Assembly (NCBI GenBank): GCA_016722075.1
Contig: JADKGW010000001.1
Location: 4,836,001 to 4,900,000 of the forward strand
From: Candidatus Kouleothrix ribensis
Lineage (GTDB): Bacteria > Chloroflexota > Chloroflexia > Chloroflexales > Roseiflexaceae
Length of the DNA stretch: 64,000 bases
Direction: 5' to 3'
The translations under genes and the position numbers were made by a program. The notes beneath the pieces were generated by a model that searched no databases, was not told the origin of the DNA, and saw nothing but the letters and a program-made list of their open reading frames with translations. Within the stretch, counting starts at the first letter, position 1; each line of letters opens with the position of its first letter. Positions 27,412-35,875 of this stretch are shown piece by piece.

Positions 27412-27445
27412 TGAGGTCGGGAGTAGTAATGCTACCCCGACCTCA
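27412..27445. terminator. Bidirectional terminator between rluB and CAP-protein gene
   Basis: 10-bp arms (27412-27421 and 27436-27445) with an inner GTAG/CTAC stem abut the stop codon of the convergent gene. TTATT follows on the plus strand. Confidence 0.6.
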
Positions 27446-28123
27446 TTATTGATTCTGCGGGCCGCGCCGCGAGAAATCAGCCGTCCAATAGTGATAGTTG
27501 CCGCTTGGGTCATCGCTGGTATAGCAATACCCGGCGCCGATCTCGCGCTGCTCGGTGTCGAGAATATTGCGGCGGTGCCAGCCTTCAGGCGGCTCGTCCA
27601 TCCAAACCGCCACTACCTGGATCGGATCATCGAACCCAGCCGCGATACTTTCGCTAGGCCATTCCCAAGGGGGCGTACTGCCGGCCAGTCGCTCGGCGAG
27701 TGTGCGACCATCGGATGATATGTGTGCGATAGTGTGGTGGGCGGCCAGATCGCAGCTATGCGCACGGGCGGCGGCGCCTAGCTCGGCGTTGGCCAGGTAG
27801 GGCGGCAGGCCGGCGCCTACGCGCACGCGGTTTACCTCGGCGATCAGCTGCGCCTCAAGCGCGTCCGGGTCGGCCGGCAATACGCCACCACGCTCGGCGG
27901 GAAGTGCCGAAGCAGTGGCTGCATGGGTCGGGGGAGCAGCGGTGGGTGCAGCCAGGCGAAGCGGCGCGGGCGCAGGCACCGGTGCGCCTGGCGTACGGGC
28001 GGCCAAGCCGGCGATCACCGCAGTAGCCGGCCCTGAGGGCGTCGGTTCAGCCGGGCTGGGGCGACCGCACGCCGCACAGATCAGCGCCAGCACGATCACA
28101 CCGACCTGGCGAGTGCGCTGCAT
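27446..28123 (-). CDS. CAP/SCP-domain lipoprotein (YkwD-like), paralog 1
   Basis: This 225-residue protein has a lipoprotein signal ending LICAAC, a Pro/Ala/Thr-rich linker (20-80), and a CAP domain: EVNRVRVGAGLPPY, LGAAARAHSCDLAAHHTIAHISSDG, ESIAAGF, GWHRRNILDTEQREIGAGYC and HYWTADF. The CAP histidines (here in AHHTIAH and WHRRNIL) form the conserved cavity. Surface-anchored; the bacterial CAP role is poorly known. It lies downstream of a second CAP gene, separated by a repeat array. Confidence 0.9.
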   Translation of the reverse strand: MQRTRQVGVIVLALICAACGRPSPAEPTPSGPATAVIAGLAARTPGAPVPAPAPLRLAAPTAAPPTHAATASALPAERGGVLPADPDALEAQLIAEVNRVRVGAGLPPYLANAELGAAARAHSCDLAAHHTIAHISSDGRTLAERLAGSTPPWEWPSESIAAGFDDPIQVVAVWMDEPPEGWHRRNILDTEQREIGAGYCYTSDDPSGNYHYWTADFSRRGPQNQ

Positions 28124-28140
28124 GTTGGCCTCCTGAGAAC

Positions 28141-28246
28141 GGGTTAGCAGGTTAGCAGGTTAGCAGGTTGGCGCGTTAAGCTGGTTCGAACCTGCAACCC
28201 ACCAACCTGCAACCTGCAACCCACTGCAACCCGCCAACCTACAACT
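28141..28246. repeat. Palindromic array of GCAGGTT / AACCTGC units
   Basis: The left half has GTTAGCAG units in direct orientation. The right half has AACCTGC and AACCCACC units, inverted around the centre GGTTCGAACC. It lies between two paralogous CAP genes. Confidence 0.7.
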
Positions 28247-28318
28247 GAAAAGCTGTATCAGCACAGATCGGCAGAAATCCCGGTGGATTGTGCAACGGTC
28301 GGTATCGCGAGTGCTGTA

Positions 28319-28912
28319 CTAGCCCGGCGGCGTGCCGAAGTCTTGTGTCCAGTAATAATAATACGGGCCACCGATATGGCCTAAATCGTCGCGCACATTG
28401 TTCTGATCGCCGGCCTGATAGTAGTAGCCGACACCGATCTCGCGCAAGTTGCAGTTCAAGATATTCTTGCGGTGCCCGCTACTGGCCATCCAGCTCGCAA
28501 CCACGGCCTGGGGGGTCGTATAGCCGGCGGCGATATTCTCAGCCAGCCAGCCATAGCTATAGCCGGCCGCCTCAACCCGCATCTGCATGGTCGAGCCGTC
28601 TGAGCCGGTGTGGCTGAAAATATTATTTACAGCCATATCGCTGCTATGGCGCGCAGCTGCGGCAGCAAGCTTGCTAGAAAGTGTAAGGGCGACATTGCAG
28701 CCGTTGTCGCGGCGCGCCTGGTTGGTCAGATCAATCACCTGCTGCTCGACCGATTGAGCTGTCGGTGGGCGCGTTGCTATCGGAATATACACACGCGCCG
28801 TAGCTGTAATGCCACCAGCGGCCTGCGCGGCCGCGTGCGGCGCCGGCCCGTGCAGCCCGGCCAGCAACACAGCCGCGCACAACACTGATATGCGGCGAAA
28901 TGCAGGATGCAT
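28319..28912 (-). CDS. Secreted CAP/SCP-domain protein, paralog 2
   Basis: This 197-residue protein has an N-terminal signal peptide (about 1-31, ending AQA) and a CAP domain: QQVIDLTNQARRDNGCNVAL, ARHSSDMAVNNIFSHTGSDGS, ENIAAGYTTPQAVVASWMASSGHRKNIL, EIGVGYYY and YYWTQDFG. It is soluble, with no lipobox. Cys residues near 70 and 147 may form a disulfide. It is tandem to a lipoprotein paralog at 27446-28123, so the pair probably arose by duplication. Confidence 0.9.
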   Translation of the reverse strand: MHPAFRRISVLCAAVLLAGLHGPAPHAAAQAAGGITATARVYIPIATRPPTAQSVEQQVIDLTNQARRDNGCNVALTLSSKLAAAAARHSSDMAVNNIFSHTGSDGSTMQMRVEAAGYSYGWLAENIAAGYTTPQAVVASWMASSGHRKNILNCNLREIGVGYYYQAGDQNNVRDDLGHIGGPYYYYWTQDFGTPPG

Positions 28913-29115
28913 AGCTGTTCTCCCATAACCGCGTTAAACGAATTTGTAGGGTCGCGGTTGGGCGCAGTGTATAATTTTTTAACCATTTGCTCAATAGTAC
29001 GGCAGTCCTGCATAGGATGACAATATGATCTCAAGGAGCGTATGCGCCATACGGACGCGCCCCCTGTAATACCAGCAGAGAAATTTGGGGGCGGCAGGCC
29101 GCAAAAAACATAGGC

Positions 29116-29142
29116 GGTGGGGGCGGCTTTGCCGCCCCCACC
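29116..29142 (-). terminator. Hairpin with T-run downstream of PspC gene
   Basis: Perfect 12-bp GC-rich arms (29116-29127 and 29131-29142) enclose a 3-base loop. On the minus strand a T6 run follows 7 bases later. Confidence 0.55.
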
Positions 29143-29220
29143 GCCCCACCGCACTGCGGTAGCACACGAACGCGCGTCGTGTACGTAAGCCAGCGGAATG
29201 ACCGCTATGGCTACGCGACT

Positions 29221-29511
29221 CTAGTGGCTGAACATGGCCCGTACGCGCTGCACGGCCGACTCGGCAGTTGCCCGCATCTCGCCGACATTCTCGCGCATCT
29301 GGCTGCGTGAATCTACCGTAACGCTGTCTTCGTTCGGCACCAGCAGCCACAGCGCAATGTAGGCCAGCAGGCCCAGGCCGTTAAACAAGGCCAGCACCAG
29401 AAAGCCCAACCGCACCAGTAGCGGGTCGATATTCAGCATGGCAGCGATGCCGCCGGCGATGCCGGCGATCACACGGTCGTTTCGGCTGCGTAGAAAACGT
29501 TTACCTTGCAT
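29221..29511 (-). CDS. PspC-domain membrane protein
   Basis: This 96-residue protein has a PspC domain: FLRSRNDRVIAGIAGGIAAMLNIDPLLVRLGFLVLALFNGLGLLAYIALWLLVP-type signature over residues 6-58, including one long hydrophobic helix. A polar helical tail follows. PspC family proteins respond to envelope stress; the B/C regulatory partners of enterobacteria are absent. It is a probable small inner-membrane stress protein. Confidence 0.88.
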   Translation of the reverse strand: MQGKRFLRSRNDRVIAGIAGGIAAMLNIDPLLVRLGFLVLALFNGLGLLAYIALWLLVPNEDSVTVDSRSQMRENVGEMRATAESAVQRVRAMFSH

Positions 29512-29685
29512 GGAAACACCTCATCCTGGCCGGCGCCACGTTGGCCTCGGCGGCCGATAATCATTGAACATCTGCCGGTATGACGCCTGGGCCGCAGCGA
29601 ATGTTGCAGCCGATCTATCCCTAAAAACAGCAGTCGGCAGTATCGCTGCCGACTGCCGACTGCCACGGATTGTAGCCAAGCTGTA

Positions 29686-30957
29686 CTAATGCGTCGCTAG
29701 AGCTTTGAGCACCTCGAGCGCGCGCACAAGCTGCACATCGTCGCTCGCCAGCAGCGCCTGAGCATCGAGCCTGGCGGCGTTGGCCGGCGTAAGTGGCGCC
29801 GCGTTAGGCGCAAGCGACACGAGCTCGTCGGGCTGGATGCCCTGGCCGCGCACCACCTGGCCCTTAGGCGTCAGCCACTGGGTGGTGCCGATCCGCACCT
29901 GTGCGCCATCGTTGAGGTTAAATGTGCGCAGCACAGTGGCAGTACCGAAGGTTGGCTCGCCGACCAGACGCGCGCGGCCGGCATCTTTGAGCGCGCCAGC
30001 CAGGATCTCGGCCGAGCTGGCACTGTTGGTATTCACCAGCACCACTAGCGGCAGATCAGTGGCCACGCCACCGGCGCTGGTTTTATACGGCACTTGCTTA
30101 CCCGAGCGATCTTGCTCAAGCAGCACAGCGGTGTCGGCCGGCAAGAACTGGCTGGCGACGCTGACGAGCTCGTTGACATAGCCGCCAGGGTTGTTGCGCA
30201 GATCGAGCACCAGGGCCGTCGCGCCCTGAGCGCGCGCATCGGTCAACGCCTGCTTGATCTCGTCGCCGGCACGCTCGGCAAACTGGTTCAGGTGGATCAT
30301 GGCGATATGGTTGGGCAGCATCCGCCATGTCACGCTGGGTGTCTCGATCTCGGCGCGTGTGATCGTAATATCGACCGGCGCGACCTCGCCGACATGCTGA
30401 ACTGTCAGTGTCACTGTCGTGCCCTTGGGGCCACGCACCTTGCTGCGCAGCTCGGCCACATCGACGCCGCGCATCTCCTGGCCATCGACCTTCAGGATGA
30501 TATCGTTAGCCCGCAGCCCGGCCTGCTCGGCCGGCGAGCCCTCCATTGGCTGCACAATCAGCGCCTGGCCGTCTTTCACATCGATGTAGGCGCCGATACC
30601 CTCGAACTTGCCTGAAAGCTCCTCGCGCTCGGCGCGGGCCTGCTCGGGCGGCAAGTAGCGCGTGTGGCCGTTATCGCCAAGCGAGTCGAGCATGCCCTCG
30701 ATCGCGCCGTCGATCATCTTCTGCGGCACGGCGGCTTGTGGGTCGACATACTCGTCGCGCGCCAGATTCCAGCTCTTCCAGAAGTTCTCGAAGCTGGTGC
30801 AGATCTCAGGTGCTTCAGGGCAGCTGGTCGACCGGTTCAGCCAGGTGCCGCCAACATAGCCGGCGCCCAGGCCGATCACCAGCATAAGCGCCAGCATGGG
30901 TGCGACAAGCCAGATCGGCAGTTGAATTCGCAGCATGCTCGACAACGAATCACGCAT
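29686..30957 (-). CDS. S41-family C-terminal processing peptidase with altered dyad
   Basis: This 423-residue protein has a membrane anchor (about 12-35), an N-terminal helical part, a PDZ domain (about 118-200: GSPAEQAGLRANDIILKVDG), and an S41 catalytic domain (DLRNNPGGYVNELVSVASQFL, VNTNSASSAEILAGALKDAG). By spacing Ser314 is the nucleophile. The position 25 residues later, normally the general-base Lys of the FGKG motif, is Thr339 (TFGTATV). Either activity uses another residue or the protein is a pseudo-protease. It would act outside the cytoplasmic membrane. Confidence 0.9.
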   Translation of the reverse strand: MRDSLSSMLRIQLPIWLVAPMLALMLVIGLGAGYVGGTWLNRSTSCPEAPEICTSFENFWKSWNLARDEYVDPQAAVPQKMIDGAIEGMLDSLGDNGHTRYLPPEQARAEREELSGKFEGIGAYIDVKDGQALIVQPMEGSPAEQAGLRANDIILKVDGQEMRGVDVAELRSKVRGPKGTTVTLTVQHVGEVAPVDITITRAEIETPSVTWRMLPNHIAMIHLNQFAERAGDEIKQALTDARAQGATALVLDLRNNPGGYVNELVSVASQFLPADTAVLLEQDRSGKQVPYKTSAGGVATDLPLVVLVNTNSASSAEILAGALKDAGRARLVGEPTFGTATVLRTFNLNDGAQVRIGTTQWLTPKGQVVRGQGIQPDELVSLAPNAAPLTPANAARLDAQALLASDDVQLVRALEVLKALATH

Positions 30958-31023
30958 AGGATGCTCTCAGGTGGTTGGCCTGCTCCTCATGATCTTCGAC
31001 ATGGTTCTAACGAACCGTAGACT

Positions 31024-31084
31024 ATTGGCCGGTCGCCGGCCAATAACGGGGTGCGGGGCGGCAAAACCGCCCCCGCACCCCACC
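31024..31084. other. Two consecutive hairpins between fmt and the S41 protease
   Basis: Perfect 9-bp arms (31024-31032 and 31036-31044) are followed by a GC-rich inverted repeat (about 31047-31083, one bulge). They lie after the fmt stop and before the protease start. They could end fmt transcription or form a protease leader. Confidence 0.45.
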
Positions 31085-31130
31085 GAGGAGATATGGCGCA
31101 GCTTTCGGCCCTTCCATAGCCCTAAACGGT

Positions 31131-31139
31131 AGTATACCA
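31131..31139 (-). promoter_or_regulatory. Extended -10 TGGTATACT, minus strand
   Basis: An exact TGGTATACT on the minus strand lies in the 235-bp gap between fmt and the S41 protease, about 174 bp before the protease start. Confidence 0.45.
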
Positions 31140-31192
31140 TTATGGAAAGCGTTTTGGATGAACGAATCGTGAGATGGATTGCTCCAGTTGAG

Positions 31193-32128
31193 CTATAAGC
31201 CAAGGCGCGCGCCGTCTGCATCATGCAGGCCATGGCGCCAGGCGGCTGCGGTGATCGGGGGCTTGCCGGCCGGCTGCACGGTGATCAGTTCGAGCGCGCC
31301 GGTGCCGGTGGCGACCATGGCGGCAGCCGGGCGCAGCAGCAGCGTACCGGGCGTGGCCTGGCCGGCCCATGCGGTGTCGGCGCGCGCCGCGATGATTTTG
31401 AATGGCTGGCCGCGCCAGAGCGTCTGCGCACCCGGCCATGGGTCATAGGCACGGGTCATGCGCTCGATCTGGGCGGCCGGCGCGCGCCAGTCGATCAGGC
31501 CATCGTGCTTATGCAGCATTGGGCAGTAGCTGGCCTGTGCTTCGTCTTGCGGCGTAGGCACGCACACGCCACTGGCATAGCCCGCCAGAGCTTCGAGCAG
31601 CATCTGTGCGCCAAGCTCGAACAATGTGCGTGTCAGCGTGCCGGCGCGTGCGTCGGGCGCGAGCGGCAGCGCGTGCTGCGCCAGGATCGGGCCGCTGTCC
31701 ATCTTTGCGTCGAGCAGCATCACTGTGACGCCAGTGGTGGCATCGCCGCCCAGGATGGCTGCTGGCACTGGGGTTGGGCCGCGGTAGCGTGGCAGCAGCG
31801 ATGGGTGGATATTCAGGTAGCCCAGCGGCGGGATGCCCAACACTGCTTTGCGCAAGATCTCACCATAGGCCGCCACCACCCCCACCTGGGGCTGCCAGTC
31901 GGCCAGCTGCGCGATGGCGGCCGGGTCGCGCAGGGTTGCAGGCTGTAGCACCGGGATGCCCAGCTCGTCGGCGGCCAGCTTCACCGGTGGCGGTACAAGC
32001 GTGCGCCCGCGCCCGGCCGGGCGATTGGGCTGGGTCACCACGCCAACCAGCTCGTAGCGTGGGTCGTGCGCAAGCGCCCGCAGTGGAATCGCGGCATAGT
32101 CGGGGGTACCCAGAAAAACCACGCGCAT
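31193..32128 (-). CDS. fmt: Methionyl-tRNA formyltransferase
   Basis: This 311-residue enzyme formylates Met-tRNAfMet using 10-formyl-tetrahydrofolate. The N-terminal formyltransferase domain shows MRVVFLGTPDYAAIPL, GLxxxNIHPSLLPRYRGPTPV (Asn-His catalytic pair, NIHPS) and the Asp of DAKMDSGPIL. The C-terminal OB-like domain (about 205-311) carries WRGQPFKI. It has the usual length. Unlike many genomes, no def gene is next to it. Confidence 0.95.
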   Translation of the reverse strand: MRVVFLGTPDYAAIPLRALAHDPRYELVGVVTQPNRPAGRGRTLVPPPVKLAADELGIPVLQPATLRDPAAIAQLADWQPQVGVVAAYGEILRKAVLGIPPLGYLNIHPSLLPRYRGPTPVPAAILGGDATTGVTVMLLDAKMDSGPILAQHALPLAPDARAGTLTRTLFELGAQMLLEALAGYASGVCVPTPQDEAQASYCPMLHKHDGLIDWRAPAAQIERMTRAYDPWPGAQTLWRGQPFKIIAARADTAWAGQATPGTLLLRPAAAMVATGTGALELITVQPAGKPPITAAAWRHGLHDADGARLGL

Positions 32129-32230
32129 CGCACCGGCCTCCTCAGGCTAAGGTATAGCTCGCAAGAATCATGCCTAACCGTAAACGGGTATTCGTGCTGG
32201 CTACTATTGCGCCAGCTCATCGGGCTGTAG

Positions 32231-32236
32231 TATAAT
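32231..32236 (+). promoter_or_regulatory. TATAAT -10 upstream of SPFH gene
   Basis: TAGTATAATGCA lies about 130 bp before the SPFH protein start. A near-identical TAGTATAATGCA occurs at 53551-53562. Confidence 0.4.
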
Positions 32237-32368
32237 GCAACGACGCGGCGCCGTATTGCGCAATCTGATGCGTCGTTCCACATGCAGCAGTATACCGTTC
32301 TTTATCGCCACCGTCGACCAGCTCGGCGGAACAACCCAGCTCAATCATACATGCTGGTGGAGGTCTCG

Positions 32369-33493
32369 ATGGCTATCAAATCCGTCGCTACATCGGCCGT
32401 TCTGGGGCTCCTATTCATCTCGCTGGTCGTAATCTACCTGATCATCCCATCGAACGGGCTGGTGCTGTTCCTATCGGTGCTGATCATGCTTGTGAGCCTG
32501 GTGGTCGCGCAGAGCCGGCGCTGGCGCGAGATCGGCGTGATGGCCGCGTTCGCTGCGCTGGTGTCGCTGGTGGCAGCCACCCTGCTGGGCCAGGCCGTGT
32601 TTGGCACCACCGGCAGCGTGGTAGTGCCGGTGCTGTGGGCGCTGGTGCTGCTGGGCATGTTCTCGTGGACTCAGCGGAACATGCTGACGGTGCATCGCGA
32701 CCGTGCGGTTCTCGTGGCCAACCGCTATAGTGGTGGTGTGCGCGAGGCCGAGGGGCCGATCGCACCGCCGCTGACGCCAAGCGTTGAGTTCAAGCTGGCC
32801 GAGCTACCGCTGTACGAGCTGAACACCGATATGCAAATCGACAAGATCAACACAAGCGCGCGCCACAATGTCGACGCGATCAAGGTGCATATCGAGTACC
32901 GGGTGAAAGAGCCGCGCAGCGTGCTCAGCGGCATTCCGAACCGTAGCCAGGCCGAAAACGACACCGCCAAAGAGCTGGGCAAGCCGCTGGGTGAGGCCCG
33001 GCAGGATGTGGCCTACTGGGAGAAGCTGATCGATCGGCAGATCCGCGTCGAGGTGGAAGATATTGTGCGCGCGGTGATCTTCAATAATGTCACGGCCCAG
33101 AATGCAGTCGAGATCTATGGTAACCGCGAGCCGCTGGCCGAACTGGTGCGCGAGCGGCTGGCCCACACGGTGCGGCAGTGGGGCATCGAGATCATCGCGC
33201 TCGACTTCGAGCGGATCGACTACAATATCGAGATCGCCAAGCGCATGAACAAGGCCGCAGCGCGCGATGAAGAGACACTCGAGAAGAAGACCGAGGCCGA
33301 GCGTGAGGCGACGCGCATCCGCCTGACCGGTGCGGCCCAGGCCGAGGCCGAGGCCAAACGCGTGATGGAGATGGTCAAGGCCCTGAAGGATAGCGGTATC
33401 GACCTTTCGCCCGATGTGCTGCGCGAGATCGTGATCGACGCGATCCACGCCGCCACCGAGGCAAACCTCGATCACAACACCTTGCGCCTGTAG
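32369..33493 (+). CDS. SPFH/Band 7 (prohibitin-like) membrane protein
   Basis: This 374-residue protein starts at 32369 behind GGTGGAGG; an upstream in-frame ATG lacks a ribosome site. Three hydrophobic helices (about 5-30, 37-60 and 70-95) precede an SPFH domain (about 105-290: VHRDRAVLVANRYSGG, DAIKVHIEYRVKEP). A charged coiled-coil (300-345, KKTEAEREATRIR) follows. A region of about 40 residues inside the domain (SQAENDTAKELGKP to YWEKLID) is atypical. SPFH proteins form ring-like scaffolds on membranes. It is followed 19 bp later by a PfkB kinase. Confidence 0.82.
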   Translation: MAIKSVATSAVLGLLFISLVVIYLIIPSNGLVLFLSVLIMLVSLVVAQSRRWREIGVMAAFAALVSLVAATLLGQAVFGTTGSVVVPVLWALVLLGMFSWTQRNMLTVHRDRAVLVANRYSGGVREAEGPIAPPLTPSVEFKLAELPLYELNTDMQIDKINTSARHNVDAIKVHIEYRVKEPRSVLSGIPNRSQAENDTAKELGKPLGEARQDVAYWEKLIDRQIRVEVEDIVRAVIFNNVTAQNAVEIYGNREPLAELVRERLAHTVRQWGIEIIALDFERIDYNIEIAKRMNKAAARDEETLEKKTEAEREATRIRLTGAAQAEAEAKRVMEMVKALKDSGIDLSPDVLREIVIDAIHAATEANLDHNTLRL

Positions 33494-33512
33494 CGGCGCA
33501 GAGCGAGTATGC

Positions 33513-34460
33513 ATGGCCCAGCCAGACACAAGCGAACCCCCAGCCGAGGTAGTGGTGGTCGGCGCGGCCTGCCTCGATATCAAGGGCCGGATCATTGGCG
33601 ATATTGTCGCAGGTACGTCGAACCCCGGTGAGGTGCGCATCAGCGTCGGCGGCTGCGCCCGCAATGTCGCCGAGAATCTGGCCCGCCTGGGCCTGCCCAC
33701 GGCACTGCTGAGCGTGGTGTGCCAGGACGACTTCGGCCAGACGGTTGTGCGGCAGACCGAGCGGGCCGGCGTGAATATCGACCATATGCTGATTAGCTGC
33801 GATCAGCGCTCGGCGGCATACATGGCGCTGATGAGCGCCCAGCGTACCCTGCTGGTTGGCGTCGATGATACAGCCGCTACGGTAGCGCTGACGCCCGACT
33901 ACATTCACGACCATGCCGACTTGCTGGAGGGCGCGCGCATGGTGGTGATCGACGCGAATGTGCCAATCGAGAGCGCCGAGGCGCTGCTGGCGATCTGCCG
34001 TGCCGCCGGGGTGCCGGTGGCACTCGAGCCGGTGGCCTACGCCCCGGCGCTGCGTTATCGCGAGCTGGTTGGCGCATTCTACCTGGTAACACCAAACTCC
34101 GTCGAGGCCCAGGCACTTACCGGCCTGCCGGTATCGAACCCGGCCCAGGGTGCGGTGGCGGCCAAGCAGCTAGTCAACGGCGGGGTGGCGATTGCAATCA
34201 TCACACTGGGCCACGATGGCCTGGTGTATGCCACTGCCGACGCGAACGGATATGTGCCGGCCATCCGAGTCGAGATCATCGACCCGACTGGAGCCGGCGA
34301 CGCGCTGACGGCAGCGGTGGTATACGCACTGTTGAACGACATCCCGGTCGATGAGGCGGTGCGGCTGGGAGTCAGCGCCGCCACGCTGACGCTCGAATCG
34401 GCCGAGACCGTGCGGCAAGATCTAAATCTCGAGAGTCTGTATGCACAGTTGGTAATCTAG
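33513..34460 (+). CDS. PfkB-family kinase, pseudouridine kinase-like
   Basis: In this 315-residue protein the N-terminus VVVVGAACLDIKGRIIGD, SNPGEVRISVGGCARNVAENLARLGL and the C-terminal IDPTGAGDALTAAVVYAL match the YeiC/PsuK branch of the ribokinase family, which phosphorylates pseudouridine. No pseudouridine-5'-phosphate glycosidase (psuG) is adjacent, so the assignment rests on motifs. Given the pseudouridine synthase elsewhere in the window, RNA-turnover pseudouridine is a possible source. Confidence 0.85.
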   Translation: MAQPDTSEPPAEVVVVGAACLDIKGRIIGDIVAGTSNPGEVRISVGGCARNVAENLARLGLPTALLSVVCQDDFGQTVVRQTERAGVNIDHMLISCDQRSAAYMALMSAQRTLLVGVDDTAATVALTPDYIHDHADLLEGARMVVIDANVPIESAEALLAICRAAGVPVALEPVAYAPALRYRELVGAFYLVTPNSVEAQALTGLPVSNPAQGAVAAKQLVNGGVAIAIITLGHDGLVYATADANGYVPAIRVEIIDPTGAGDALTAAVVYALLNDIPVDEAVRLGVSAATLTLESAETVRQDLNLESLYAQLVI

Positions 34461-34520
34461 TGGCTAATCAATATACTGCATCGCCCAAATGCTGAGTATT
34501 AATTCATTGCGGCTTGCGAT

Positions 34521-35846
34521 ATGACAGCACGCATTCTGGTCGCCGATGATGAGCTGGCGGTGCGGCAGCTACTCGAGCTGGTGTTGACCGGCCAGGGGTA
34601 CGAGGTTGCGTTAGCGTCGAATGGTGCGCAGCTCGTGCGCATGGCGCAGGAGCGCGTGCCCGATCTGGTGCTGATCGACCTGATGATGCCGCAGCTCGAC
34701 GGCTACGAGGCGATTCGCCAGCTGCGCAACGACACCCGCACCGCGCACCTGCCCATGCTCATTCTGACAGCCAAGTCGACGCTCGACGATGTCGTGAGTG
34801 GCTTTGAGACCGGCGCCGACGACTATATCACCAAGCCATTCAATATCCCCGAGCTGCTGGCGCGGATCAAAGGCCACCTGCGGCGAGCCTCGCAGCAGCC
34901 CGTGCGCAGCCCACTCACCGGGCTGGCCGGCAATGTTCTGCTGACCGAAGAGCTCAAGTATCGGCTGAATCAGCCGGAGCGTTTCGCCTACCTGTATGTC
35001 GACCTCGACAACTTCAAGGCGTTCAACGACACGTATGGCCCCGCGCGTGGCGACCGGGTGATCAAACTGCTGGCCGAGGTGCTCACCGAGATGGTAGCCG
35101 CACACGGCACAAAGTCCGATTTCATCGGCCATATCGGCGGCGACGACTTCGCGGTGCTGAGCGTGCCCAGTGTGCTCGACGAGCTGTGCAATGCGATCAT
35201 CGTCGCGTTCGACCAGCGTGTGCGGCAGCTCTACGACCCGGCCGATCTCGATCGCGGCTACCTGCAGGCGATCGACCGCCAGGGGGTTATGCGGCGCTTC
35301 CCACTGACCTCGCTCTCGATCGGCGTGGCCACCAACCGCAATCGCTCGTTTGCCGACCACGAGGAACTCAGCCGGGTGGCAGCCGAAATGAAGCTATTCG
35401 CCAAGCAAGGCACTGGCAGCTCGTATGCCGTCGATGTGCGCACCACCCCCGAGGTCGAGGTGGCCGCCGAGCGCCGTGGCACGCACCTGCCGGTGGTGCT
35501 GCTGGTGGTGCCCGAGCAGCAGCTACGCAAGATTCTGCGCACCGAGCTGCACCGGCATGGCTACCGCACGCTCGAGGCGGCCGGCCTGATCGAGGCCAAC
35601 GCGCTTATGTCGCAGGTGCCCGAGCTGGCGCTGGTGGTGGCCGATGTGCAGCTGGGCGATCAGCTGCGCGAGATCGCCGAGGCAGTGCAAGCGACTATGC
35701 CGAGCACCATGATGCTGGCGATCTCCGACGGTGCGGCCAGCGAGGCGGCCGCCCGTGCGTATGGGGTGCAGTCGTTCATCCGCCGGCCGTTTCAGGCCGA
35801 TGCATTCCTGATTTCGGTAGCGCAAGGCATACGATCGCAGGAGTGA
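34521..35846 (+). CDS. Response regulator, REC-GGDEF-REC
   Basis: This 441-residue protein has an N-terminal receiver domain (4-118: acidic DDE, phosphoryl-accepting Asp in LVLIDLMMPQLDGYE, LILTAKS, and Lys in YITKPF). A GGDEF-like domain (about 130-300) has YLYVDLDNFKAFNDTYG and GHIGGDDFAVL. A third, receiver-like domain (about 325-440) is degenerate: VVLLVVPEQQ lacks the acidic pair, although ADVQLGD retains an Asp. The GGDDF site departs from GG(D/E)EF, so cyclic-di-GMP synthesis is uncertain. It is followed 30 bp later by a TPR protein, probably cotranscribed. Confidence 0.85.
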   Translation: MTARILVADDELAVRQLLELVLTGQGYEVALASNGAQLVRMAQERVPDLVLIDLMMPQLDGYEAIRQLRNDTRTAHLPMLILTAKSTLDDVVSGFETGADDYITKPFNIPELLARIKGHLRRASQQPVRSPLTGLAGNVLLTEELKYRLNQPERFAYLYVDLDNFKAFNDTYGPARGDRVIKLLAEVLTEMVAAHGTKSDFIGHIGGDDFAVLSVPSVLDELCNAIIVAFDQRVRQLYDPADLDRGYLQAIDRQGVMRRFPLTSLSIGVATNRNRSFADHEELSRVAAEMKLFAKQGTGSSYAVDVRTTPEVEVAAERRGTHLPVVLLVVPEQQLRKILRTELHRHGYRTLEAAGLIEANALMSQVPELALVVADVQLGDQLREIAEAVQATMPSTMMLAISDGAASEAAARAYGVQSFIRRPFQADAFLISVAQGIRSQE

Positions 35847-35875
35847 CCACTATCGCCGAGAAGCAGGACTGAGCC

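Noticed and set aside
28176..28200. tRNA T-loop-like GGTTCGAACC
   Set aside because: It is the centre of the palindromic GCAGGTT/AACCTGC array and has no acceptor or anticodon arms around it.
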